Shown one piece after another: positions 52,951-64,000 of a stretch of DNA of 64,000 nucleotides. Position 1 is the first letter of the stretch. Every line of letters starts with the position of its first letter. The notes under the pieces were generated by a model. The model saw only the letters and a program-made list of their open reading frames with translations. It did not search any database and was not told the DNA's origin. This DNA comes from Caenorhabditis remanei (Eukaryota; Nematoda; Chromadorea; Rhabditida; Rhabditidae), in contig NC_071330.1 of assembly GCF_010183535.1 (NCBI RefSeq), positions 14,675,717 to 14,739,716 of the forward strand, in the 5' to 3' direction. The position numbers and the translations under genes were made by a program.

Positions 52951-55900
52951 ATGGTTCGTGAAACTAAAGCGCAAGCAGATAGAAAGGCGGCAGATGCCGA
53001 ACGAAAACGTGCAATTCGGAAACAATCGAAAAGTGGCGAAGACAGTCAGGGTATGTTCTCCTTCTGACCTTTATCAAAGTATTGTATCAACAAAACAAGA
53101 AAACTTTTTGTGATGAGTTTAACATATAATTAACTGCTTTCTTCTATATTTCACAATTTAAAAACAAAAAACCAAAATTTCAGAACCTCGAAAGAAACAG
53201 GCGGAAATGAGTCAAGAAGAGCTTCGAGAGTACAAGTCACAAAACAAGCGCAGCAATCGGGAAAAACAGAAAAGTTTGCAAAATTCTCAGCTCAGTGCGT
53301 GTTCACAGGAAACTCAGTTATCAGGCAAGAACCTATTTTCAGTTCTCTCAAACTCATACAATAGCAAAAAACAAAACGGTTTTTCTATGTAATAAATTGT
53401 TAATTTTTCTGCTATCTTGTGAATTAAAAAACCAGCTTTTATAAACTTCTCCTCATTCCGAATTAAGATCAAACTATAATTATGCAAAATTACAGAAGGA
53501 AGGAAGAAAATTAAAGATATGAATCCTGAAGAGCTCAGTAATTACCGGCGACAAAATCGTGAAGCTTGTCGGAGGAAGGGAAGAACATCAACAACCTCTG
53601 ATATGGAACTCAGCCAGCGCACTTCGACATCCGAGTTCAATGCTCAGCACAGTTAGTTTATTCATTGTTTTCATGATTATTAGGGGGGGGGGGAACTTAT
53701 GAAACAATTTACGTCCAGAGGGAAGTGTTCCTCCTTCATTCGTATAGTGTTTTTGTTGTTTTTGCCGGACATGAATAGTTCTATTAGTTTTACATCATCC
53801 CCATTTAATTTTTTCCGAGTACGACTTGATGACACAAAATTGCTATAAAACACGATCCTCCGAGATTTACATTCCTATTTTCGAATGCCGTATACTAAAT
53901 ACTTCCTTATTGAATAGCAGATTTAAAAATTAATTTTAATGCGGACATGACTTTTAGGACTTACATCCGGGCAGGGTAAAATTCGGGGACCCGCTACCCG
54001 CCTTCCGGCCCCCGTGACCGCATTTAAAAAATAAATAATTTTCACGCAAAAATTCAAATTTTAAGATGAATTTTGGTCACATAATTTATTGAAAATGATA
54101 TAGAATAAATTGCTTTACGTCATGCAATAAATATTAACGGGGCACCGGCGGGAGGCGGGGGCCCGCCACCCCTGCGGGCAATGGCACGTAAATTACCCCC
54201 CTGTGACTTTGGAACTTACAATTTTGAGCGTGTCTTTAAACTATTTCGTTTCATACTTGTCACGGCCCGGCCCGGGCTTTCCCAGGAAAACTAAGGTCCG
54301 GATAATGATCGCGAAGATTCAAAATTCAAAATTTTCCGATTTTTTTTTCTAATTATTTTTTCGTAGAGATTCGCTTAAACTCAAATTGAACTGTATACAT
54401 GACAGTGTGGAACCAGGGATTTAAAAACTCAAATATTTCAAGGCCGGGCCAAATTTTACGCGCGCCTTCAAACAAAAGTACCAATTTATTCAACATTATT
54501 TTTGACATTTTTCCAATTTATCACCGAAAATGTGAAAAATTTTGACAATTGTTTCGGAATTTTTTCTAATTCGGAATGATAGTCAAAAATATGACTTCAT
54601 CTTCTTCACTATGGTGTTAGGAGAAACGCTTTTATGAAAAACCTTTTCAGACAGCCAATTCGACATGGAATCTCTTCATTCAGAAATGTCAGACGTGTTC
54701 GATCAACCAACGAGCAGCAATGCTGCAGCTCGAATTGGAAGGAAACGGATGATGAGTCCACAAGAGGAGGAGGAGGAGGAGGAGGAGGAGGAGGAAGATG
54801 AGATACCTTCATCACAAATGTCCACTTATATGCCAAATTGGAGTGCAAAGGAAAAGGAAGAGTTCAAACGAGTGAAGGTCCGATACAACACTCGATCGAA
54901 GAAGGCTTTGATGACTCAACCGTCACTTGATTCCCCCGATGAGGATCAATCTTCCGTGGCGACATGTGACGTAGCGGAGCCTCAAGAACTCCCAGAGCAG
55001 CAATTCAACTGCAAAATTCGTTTTGCACTTGTTGATCTTCTTCAAGCAGAAACGGATTGCATTGTTTTCCCCTTTTGCGGTGATCTGGATTTGACAAAAC
55101 GCAAAAAGATTTACAGTCAATTCTGGAGAAAGATGTGCAGGGAAGTCGATGATCAGGAAGAATATAAAGAGTTCTTAGAGGATCAGTGTCAGGAATTGGA
55201 AGAAGGAGACATTGCGGGCTTTATATGGCAAAGATTGGGAAGATCTAAAAGTAAGTTTTAACAAATTATAAAAAGCCCATAGATAATTTTAATTTAGTCA
55301 ATCAATACGCATTTAAGTCATCAGAATTTCAAAAATGTTCATTTCATCATCATTTTTCAGCGTGCTTCCACATTCGAGAGCCGGTCAGCGAGAAGAACAA
55401 GTACACAACTGTGTATGAAGCCCAACTTCGAGCCGCCATCTTCAAATGTCTCTACCAAGCTGATCGAAATGGTCACAGCAGCATTGCGTTTCCAATTTTT
55501 GGTCAAGTCGAAAATCGTCTCAAGGCAACTGCAATCACATTGCAAACAATTTGGTCATACTTTCAAGTTGTAAGAAGATCAAACTTGAAGTTGGTGTACT
55601 TGGCCACAAAAATTGCACCGCTCTATGATTTTATTGGGAAATGCATGAGCTACATCCGAGAGATTGACCTTTCGAATTGGAGTCGTCAACACTTCTTTCA
55701 GTTCGAACAAATGCTTTTCGACAAGATCAAAAGTGAAGTGATCTACTCCACTGTTCCTGGAACCGATATGGCAATGAGAGCTTTCAAGTTCAGCTTGGAA
55801 AGTAAAAAAGTTAAAGACCAGAAAGAAAAACTGAAGTAAGATACATTTAAGTTTATAATTAAATTTAACCATTTATTTTAACAGAAATCTCCATGCCGAA

Positions 55901-58900
55901 ATGTGCTCAATGACAGGATTGCCAGCCAGTGACTTCGTTTTAACCAGGGATAGTGGACGTCGATTGCCTCATCATTACATCTCTGACGTAACAGTTTCTG
56001 ATGATGAGTCTCCGGAGCTCATCAGTCTGTACTTTCCGATGGAGAACGTCTGTGGCTCAACATCTGTACTTCGAAAGCTTTGGGTCGTATCGTATTACTA
56101 TATGTATTACAGCGACAGACTTGGAGGTTTGTGTCAGAAACGGGGGAAACAAATAGTGAACAAAGAGTTTGATTCGGTACTATAAGGTTAATTCGTATAT
56201 TGTTCTTTGAAGCTTTAGAAAAAGAAAAATGTTGTTGATGGTGCCCAAATAGTGACTCGATGGATGGGTACAAAACCTTTTTTGCGTTCTCAACTCCTTC
56301 AATACTTTTTAATTTGCAGACTCATTCGACTTTGCTGAAAACTCACTGGAACATAAAACACGCAAAGAAATGTTCAACAAACTTAAAAATTTGCATCGAG
56401 AAGTATTGCTTCAGTGGAAAAGGACAATGAGAAGTAGGAAATTAGTGGGGTTTCATGTTCTGTTTGCTAATTGATTTTTTTCAGACGTTTGCTACAAATG
56501 CAAATGCCAAAAACCGGATGGATATCATGAAAATCTCTCTTATTTCAATACTCAGATGAGTCACCCGGACATTGTTTTTGATCAATGGATACTATTCGAC
56601 AAATGCATTCTGGTTGATGGAGAAGATGTGATGAATTTGCAAAATCTTAGCATCCAGACTTCTCCTCAGAAATCTGAAGAAAAAGAGAAAGTCATGTTGA
56701 AGTTGGCTTCTGAGCAAGAAGAAGTGGTTCGTAGCTGAATTATCTTACTTTCCATACAATACATTGTTTTCAGGTGAAAGAAAAAGTCCTTGAATGGTTC
56801 AAAAATGTGAAGGAGTATACCAGAAATCGAACTCGCAACTTTCGAGCAATTATCGAGCATCTTGATCTCAGCGACATACGAACAGGAATAGATGATGACC
56901 CAGCAGTGTTTGATGATCTCGAAGTATATGATGAATACTTAGATAGAAGAGGAGACGGCGGGGAAGAGAATGACGCTCTGACTGAAGCTGAAGTGATTTA
57001 TAGGATGGCTTATGGAATGGAGGAAATTCAAAAAGCAGCTGAAGAAGTTAACCGTTGCCTCCGTGATGTTGCGTTAAAACGATATGTCGAGCATGAAATC
57101 AATGAAGGACATCTGGAGAAGTCATTACGGCACAGTAATAACTTTTTCAGGGTTGTCGGTCTTTTAATCACTCAATTTTCAGGAATGGTCCGGAAGAACA
57201 AATACACTCTCAGTCCGCAAGTAGTTGAATTATGGAAGACAGAGAACAATCGGACTTGTACAGTTGACGAGTTCATAGCTGCCGAAATGAAAGAGATGGG
57301 AAAGAAAGAGTTGGATCTTCCACAACATATCGACACTACATTGGATGACACATTCAGAATGTTCTCAAGATATCCAAAACCAATTGATCTTGGAAGAAGA
57401 ACAGATAAGTGTTACCATTGTGGAGCACTTTCATTCCCACGAGAGAGACTGAAATCGTGCTGCAAAAACGGGCGTTATTGGATTAAGCCAGTGAAGAAGA
57501 TCCCACCTGAGATTACCCAGATGTTTCAGGAAAAATTCAGAGGATGTCTGATTTCGGTAGGTTTCCAACATATAATTTGAAGGTTTTTCATAATTTTTTT
57601 CCAGGCAAACGCGGCATTCTCTATGGCCAGCGTCAACTACAACCGTCAACAACAGAAGGCTCACGGAGTGCAGTCGATGAAAGTTCAAGGAGTAGTAACC
57701 TTCCTGCCATCTGCCATACATCCACGGGAGACTGCAAAACCAAGATATGCCAACTTCATTGTACTGGAACACGACAATGAAACAATTGCATCCATGCGTT
57801 TTGAATCGTTAAGAGTGAAAAACCCTCAACTGAAAAAAATGTTTCGGGACATCCAGATGTATTTGGACGCTAACAACTCCTTGTACAAATGCTTCAAGAG
57901 CATGGCTCAGCTGGAAAAGGAAGAATTGGAGAGACAAGGCCTCAGCCAAAGTGATGCCAGCAATGAGTTCATCCGGTTCACAATTCTGTCACCCACAGAG
58001 TTGGATCATCAAGACAAACTTGTTGCACATCCAGGTGTCTATGCTCAGAAAAAGAGGATGCCGAAACATCATGTGGCTGTAGCAATCAGTATGAATCCAG
58101 AAGACACTTCTGCTCGGCCACGTGGATTGACCATCTATCCGAAAAATCCATCCAGAGGAAAGCCGCAACAGGCGATTTCAATATACTCGGACTTGTGCGA
58201 CACAATGGGTTACCCTCTCCTGTTTCCTGATGCACAGGGTGGATATGCTCTTCATAAGTACCCAAGACGGACTGCAAAAGATCCAAAGCCGTCGTACGAG
58301 CAGAACATCAGGAACCACATCGAGGAATTGTTGAGTAACGAGGAGAACCCTGAGGACTACTACAACTTGGGACCAGAGTTCAATGAGATGTTGGAGAGTT
58401 TGAACCAACCATCTACTTCTGCAAGCGGGATGGAAGTTGATGACTCGGATTTGTAAGTAATATGCATCTTTCGTAATAGAAGAGCAATCGAATTATTCAT
58501 CAACTCAAATTCTCACATTTTCTTTATTTCAGAGATGATATGGATGTCCGGCAAGATCAAGACGTTGAGGATGGATTTGATTGGGACGAAGAGGAATATG
58601 ATCCAGAAAAGTGAGTAATGGAGATGGATTATCTGAAAGATTGATTAGGGATAAACATTGTTGAAGTGGGGGGATAAATGATAAGCAGAAGCATACAATC
58701 ATCAAAGTTATTTTTTCAGTTTGGACAATCAGCAAATACTCGATCAGGGATTGCTGGAAGATGAGCAAGAGTTTCCGGTGGACGACAAAATCGGACAACA
58801 GAACAACATCACAATGAAACAACGAAAAGGAGATATGTATCCAGTCATCGATAAAGACCAAAGAACCATCGACATTCCAATTGTATCCGGAAATCCATTT

Positions 58901-61900
58901 GGCCCGGGCAGTGATTCTGAGGAGGAGCCGCCAATTGACCGATACAGAGGTACGGACAACTACGACGATTATGTGCCCCAAGAATTGGACAATGTTGACA
59001 TGGATAGGGAGAGAGAAGTTGAACTGGAAGAGGATAGACTGAAGGAGAGAGAGGAATCGGTTCGAGGTTCAAGAGAAGAAGAAGTTGAAGGAGAAGAAGA
59101 CGAAAATGATGAGCTTGAACTCGACGCAGTGTGTTATGGCGACGAGCACGACGCAGAACCGCTGGCTCTTGCAAGAAGAAATGATGGAGTTCTTGTTAAG
59201 AATGTGAGTTTACTTTTAGATTATCGTATTGACGAAAACAAGCAATCAAATCAAACGGTTAATTATTATATCATTTCAGATCGGACAGAGGCTGAACGTC
59301 AGCAGAGCTGAACACGCAAACTTCTTGTTTCAAGACCGAGAAGAAATTCCAAATAGATATCAAGGAGAATCTCGAACTCTTGGACAATTGGTTGTGATTG
59401 ACTACGGAGCGCGGATGATTGAAGGAAGGATGAACGCATTACTTGTACATCGAAGTGAATTTCATCGGTTCGCGGGCAGAAGCCAAGTTTTCAAGTTTCA
59501 AGAACAGATGGTAAATGAAAAGTTTAATGGCGTTAGGAAACTCGGACAACTGGCCACACTCCCTTCGAGTGTTCCAGGAACTGTCAAATACCAAAGAGAG
59601 TTAGTCATGACGGGAGTCACACTTGCCAACAAGCTTGGAAAACCTCATCTGTTCATCACTTACACTGGAAATCCGAAATGGCCAGAAATTCAGAGAGAAA
59701 CGAAATTGAGAGGAGTCAACTGGACTGACATTCCGACATTCGTGAACACCGTCTTCTGGACAAGATTCGAAATTTTCATCGAAGAAGAGCTCCTTGGTCC
59801 AAAAAAGAAAATCTCCGCTCAAGGAGGAAGGATCGTGAGAGAAGGTGGAAATTTTGGCGTTGTGAGGTGGTTCATATACTCGGTGGAGTTCCAGCAGAGA
59901 GGAATGCCCCACGTTCACTTGATTGTTTGCCTGGAAAAACCAATCACCACCGCAGCTGAAGTTGATGATATCATTTCGGCCGAAGTACCAGAGATGCCAA
60001 AACGAAACGATCCAGAATATGAAGAGGTTTGTTTTCTTTAACATATTAGTGTAATTTTCACAATTTCTTTACTGAGAATCATCAAAAACAACTAATTATG
60101 TTTTTCCAGAAACTCCGGTACTACAATCTGGTGAAAGATATGATGGTCCACTTCCCCTGTGAAAACGATCCAACTGCGTATTGCAGAGAAGGAGCAAAAC
60201 TTCATTGGAAACAATGTGTGAAATCATTTCCTAAGAAGATGTCAGATTTCACCGTGCTGACGGACAACCAATATCCGGACTACAAAAGAACGAATACAAA
60301 CAAGTTTGTTTTGTACCGGAAAGGGAAAGCACATGTTGCTGGCAGTGAATATGTGGTGTCTCACAACAAGCCTTCGTTGATGAAACACGAGTGTCACATC
60401 AATGTCGAAGTCATCACAACTCTCCACACCCTGAAGTACATATTCAAGTACCTCTTCAAAGGTCCTGATCGCATGCTTCTTGAAGTTTGTGAGAATATGG
60501 AAAAAGGAAATCCGGACAAGACTGCGATGACTCTTAGAGGCAACGTCTTTGCTCCAGCTAATCTTCCTGAAGGAAAATTACGTGCCCGGCAAAGACAAGC
60601 TGACAAAATGATGGATGCTGCCGGAGTCACCATTCCAAAAGATAAGCGTCTTTCAATGAATGAATGCACTGCTGTTTTGGATATGGCGGCAATGACGGCT
60701 AACGAAGCAGCTTGGAAACTCGCTTCACGACCGATGCATGGATGTTCCCATATTGTTTTCAAAGGATACGTTCATGAAGAGAACAATGAATTGCTGTATT
60801 TCAAACGCGGACTATCTGCGGCTTCTGCAAAGAAATTGCTCGAAAAAAAAGTTGCTGGGCAGATGGCTGCTTGGTTTAACGAAAACAAGAATCCAAAGCA
60901 GCTCAAAAACGGAATGATGACAACTGATCTGACTCTTCCAGAAATGTTCCGTTTCTATATGTTTAGCATGAAGACGCAGAAGTTCATTCTCCGAAAACGT
61001 GATCTCTCTGGAAAAATCTTTGGGCGGATCCAAGCACCACAGCCAAGAAATCTGGAACTCACCGCAGTCCGTTTACTTGCTCATCATGTTTGTGGACCGA
61101 CAAGCTGGCAAGACTTACGGACGTACAAAAACGTTGTCTACCCAACTTGTCTCCAAGCAGCACGGGCTCGACGTCTGATGAATGGAGAGCAGGAATGGAA
61201 TGATTTATTGACTGAAATTGCTGGTTATGAATCTCCAATTGAATCCCGTCGGATGTTTGCAAGTATACTCCTTCACTGTGCTCCAGCCAATCCGAAAGAT
61301 CTATGGGACAGTCATTGGGAAACCTTGGTTAGTAACAAAACGTCTTGGTCGGATTCTCAAAAGAAAGCTCACGCTCTTCGACACATCAACTTCCTTCTGC
61401 AACGCCATGGAATGAATCTGGATCAGTTCGAGCTTGAAGGAGATTACAAAAAAGAAGATTTACCTCTAATCGACCCAGCTGAGGACTTCGACAACCCAGA
61501 CTTCGTCAACTTATCTCGAAATGAGCATGAAAGTAAAGGAAGAACGTTGTACCGAGACTTGAACACGGAACAGAAGAACTTTGTGGACCGAGTATTGGAG
61601 ATGGATGACGAGACGGAGGTACCCAGAATGGTTTTTGTCGGCGGAGCTGGAGGAACCGGAAAAACATATTGTTATAATACAATATACCATGTGTTGATGG
61701 CACGAGGCAAACAAGTTGGTACAGTCTCTCACTCTGGAATTGCAGCCAGTCTTCTACCAAATGGATGCACAGCTCATCGGAAGTTTTCCATCCCGCTTGA
61801 AGTTTGTGATAGGATGAATTGCAGCATTGACCTGATTTCAGCCGAAGGTGAGTGTTTCGGGAAATTAGACTGTTTCAGTGAGGGGGGGGGGGGTGGTTTA

Positions 61901-63103
61901 GGTTGCCATGTAGTATAATTTTTTAATTTCAGCCACTGCACTGAGAGCTTTGAGTGCCGTCATCTGGGATGAAGTTTGTATGTCCGACCGTAGAATAGTG
62001 TCGGCAGTCGACAACCTCTTCCAGGAACTCCACGAAAGCACACTTCCTTTTGGTGGAGTTTTGTTCATAATGGGTGGAGATTGGAGGCAAATTCTTCCAA
62101 TTGTTCAAGGTGTTCGAGATCAAGGAGTCATTGAATACACTCTCAAGAACTGGGGTGATAATTGGACTCAAGTTGAGAAATTCCACCTGACAATCAATCA
62201 AAGAGCGATTGATGACCCAGACTATGCCAGACTGATTCTCGAGATTGGAGATGGATCCAACTATGTACATGAGAAGAGACAAATGGTGTCAATTCCGGAC
62301 AAACTCATTCTAACCGGAACGGACACGGATCTCGTGGACTGGGTCTTTCCAGACGTCAACACCTACAAACTGGTGGAATCTTCTGCAGTATTGACTGTGG
62401 ACAATAGAACGGCTCTCCGAATCAATGAATACATCTTGGACAAGTTGAACGGAGAAATGAGAGAGTTTGTATCCATTGACACAGCTGATAAGGACAACGC
62501 TCTCAACGTGGACCCAGCCATCTTTGCTACGGAGACACCACCTGGAATGCCACCCCACCGTCTTCGCTTGAAAGTCGGAGCCCAGATTGTTCTCCTTCGC
62601 AATCTGTCTGTGGAAGCCGGACTGTGTAACGGCACAAGATTGACGATTGTGTCTTTCGGAGAAGACGTAAGTTTTTTTGTCACATCTTTTTTCGGTTGAA
62701 CCTATGCATAAATAAACTATTTTATTTCCAGATAATCTACTGCCACCGGAACACCGACCCGAAAAAGCCAAAGCAGATGGTCTTCTTGCATCGAATCTTG
62801 ATGAGTCCCTCTGGAAAAGGAGGAAAGTCTTGTGGATTCCGCCGTCGACAGTTCCCAATTCGTTTGGCGTACGCCTGTACGATCAACAAGAGCCAGGGAC
62901 AAACGTTGACAAGATGTGGACTGCTTCTGCATTCTCCAGTCTTCTCACATGGTCAGCTCTATGTTGCAATGTCGAGAGTAAGAAGAAGCGAAGACTTCCG
63001 ATTGTGGCACTACAAGAGAGGGACTCCCGACGACAACTACATCCATGGAGGGATTCTTGTGCGAAACGTGGTCTATCGAGAGGTTCTGCAGCTGGGAAAT
63101 TGA
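52951..63103 (+). CDS. Helitron Rep/helicase with N-terminal macrodomain-like region, ~2617 aa
   Basis: Sixteen exons give an unbroken 7854-nt frame: 52951-53050, 53184-53324 (GC donor), 53496-53651, 54651-55250, 55361-55835, 55885-56126, 56320-56433, 56485-56726, 56774-57556, 57605-58452, 58533-58610, 58720-59203, 59280-60026, 60110-61847, 61933-62666 and 62732-63103. Residues 1-130 hold basic EEL.(E/N)Y(K/R)..N(K/R) repeats. Residues about 254-435 resemble a macrodomain (SIAFP at 373-377). CYHCGA...CCKNG, coded near 57411-57460, is the Cys cluster usual before Helitron Rep. The HUH nickase motif RGMPHVHL has its histidines at 59910 and 59916, with the tyrosine motif [13 protein letters not shown] near 60433. 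The PIF1 helicase has Walker [10 protein letters not shown] (about 61640), Walker [15 protein letters not shown], and INKSQGQTL...VAMSRV. These act in rolling-circle-like transposition. No stop or frameshift was found, so it may be active. The usual animal Helitron protein is shorter, roughly 1500-2000 residues. Confidence 0.85.
53680..54480. repeat. Nested insertions in Helitron intron 3
   Basis: A G-run at 53683-53693 followed by AATTTACGTCC has a partial inverted match, GCACGTAAATTACCCCCC, near 54183-54200. GC-rich hairpin material (GGCGGGAGGCGGGGGCCCGCC near 54148) lies between them. At 54252 begins CATACTTGTCACGGCCCGGC, the left end of the hAT-like family at 23665, with no matching right end seen. 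Confidence 0.6.
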
Positions 63104-64000
63104 AAATTGTGAGTTCGCGAGTTTCCAAAATTGTCTCAGCTTGCTGTGAAATTTATAACTATTCTCTCTCTCTCTCTCTCTTCGGAAGATAATGAACGTG
63201 TTTTCAGCGATGCTGGGAGAATCGATACAACAACGGGACATCGGATGATTTGGCATTGGATTCTTTTGGCACGTTACACTTAGCATTTATTATTGACTGG
63301 TTCATGTTTTAATTTTCTTGTTATTTTTTGCTGTTATTTTCTATTGTTTTTTATTATTGTTATTATTACTTTTGAGATATGAATTGTGAAACTTTTTTGA
63401 AATTGTTTGGATATTTGAAAAAAACTTCAAAGAATGTTCAAAGAATGTAAATTATTTGAAAAATAATTTAAACATTTATTTGAACACTCTAACAATTTCC
63501 AGATGATATAAAGCAATGTTACGTACAATTTCCAGTAAAATTTAATTTAAAAAAGGCAATGCAATAATTTGAATGTAAAACTTGCCATGCACCGCGCACG
63601 GGGCGAAGCCCCGTCTTGCGGAGCCCGCCGGGAGGCGGGGGACGCTAGTCAGATGTTGTTAAACGCTTGAATTAACAAAAAAACGTTGTTCAGAATTGAA
63701 ATATATGAGTTTTATAAAGAAGGTGTCCGATGACAAAATTACTAGTGCGGCGGAATCTCGGACGGGGTTAAGATAAGATTTCCACTATTTAGCCTCTTTA
63801 AAATTATCAAAACCAGAAACTATTTTTGTCACAAGCTGACAGTAGGTACCTAAAATATCACCAAGCCCATGATTACCTTTGAATTTCAAGGCGATGAACT
63901 TTTGGAATATTTCAACTCTGAACTACGTTTTTTTGTTCAACTGATCCTTTTCTTTCTATTAATACTATTTTAAACTATTTTTATATACATTTGTATAAGT
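63104..64000 (+). other. Helitron 3' untranslated region, 3' end and flank
   Basis: After the stop come a (TC)n run near 63162-63181 and AT-rich DNA to about 63580. The GC-rich terminal hairpins follow, ending at CTAG (63648). From 63649 to the window end the sequence is host DNA with no gene that I can support. Confidence 0.6.

Larger units (their letters stand above)
52951..63648 (+). mobile_element. Autonomous Helitron (5' terminus not located)
   Basis: The 3' end is textbook. A CCCGCC/GGCGGG hairpin at 63624-63639 is followed by GGGACG and CTAG at 63645-63648, with T as the next host base, fitting insertion between A and T. A second hairpin (GGGGCGAAGCCCCG) lies just inside. The element encodes a Rep/helicase gene (see the CDS). 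The TC 5' terminus must lie upstream of the gene start, but there is no diagnostic sequence to place it, so the start given is that of the coding region. The element itself carries at least one later insertion in its third intron. Confidence 0.85.

Noticed and set aside
54718..54800. Poly-Glu run in the Helitron protein as a sign of a frame error
   Set aside because: The GAG repeat is in frame with macrodomain-like sequence downstream and with the upstream exons; acidic runs also occur later in the protein.
59601..60044. 147-codon minus-strand frame
   Set aside because: Shadow of the Helitron HUH exon.

Overview
The window looks like nuclear DNA of a nematode, most likely a Caenorhabditis species. 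The base composition is AT-rich. Introns begin GT and end in the short TTTTCAG/TTCCAG acceptor typical of nematodes. Intergenic DNA is full of small foldback repeats with the CTACAGTA signature, there is telomere-like GCCTAAA sequence, and the genes belong to the F-box/FTH (FOG-2 homology, DUF38) family that is hugely expanded in this genus. I cannot name the species from sequence alone. All gene models were spliced by eye from reading frame, splice sites and phase.

Layout. (1) 1-11,800: two minus-strand F-box/FTH genes (about 2300-5641 and 8414-11391). Their introns are packed with inverted arrays, tRNA-like tandem repeats and telomere-like heptamers. A hAT-like non-autonomous element sits just past the first gene. 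(2) 11,800-25,740: about 14 kb with no gene that I can support. It holds microsatellites, inverted repeats, two more hAT-like elements with 8-bp target duplications, a pyrimidine-rich tract, and a long array of GGCGC(G/A)CC...GCGCGTT plus CTACAGTA repeats. (3) 25,744-49,592: seven plus-strand paralogues in head-to-tail order, each built as a Mos1-transposase-type helix-turn-helix (HTH_48-like), F-box, FTH region and a C-terminal IWFKGP module. The first is enlarged by module duplication, one is a pseudogene, one has lost half its HTH, and one has an altered C-terminus. Where four of the downstream members follow the previous gene, an AATAAA lies about 110-130 nt before the next gene's acceptor-ATG, the spacing of SL2-type operons. 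(4) 49,600-52,900: tandem duplications and an element with short terminal inverted repeats. (5) 52,951-63,648: an autonomous Helitron. Its 16-exon gene reads open for about 2617 codons with HUH Rep and PIF1 helicase motifs, and the canonical hairpin-CTAG 3' end is present. Upstream of the usual Helitron part is a segment that resembles a macrodomain.

How the genes fit together. F-box/FTH proteins are, by family knowledge, substrate receptors of SCF ubiquitin ligases: the F-box binds Skp1 and the FTH region binds targets. The array is a birth-and-death cluster. Two intron positions are identical in all copies (phase 2 inside the F-box, phase 0 before the last exon), and nearly every intron has separately collected foldback DNA. 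The transposase-derived HTH is kept, doubled, halved or lost from one copy to the next. The Helitron is a separate insertion downstream of the cluster.
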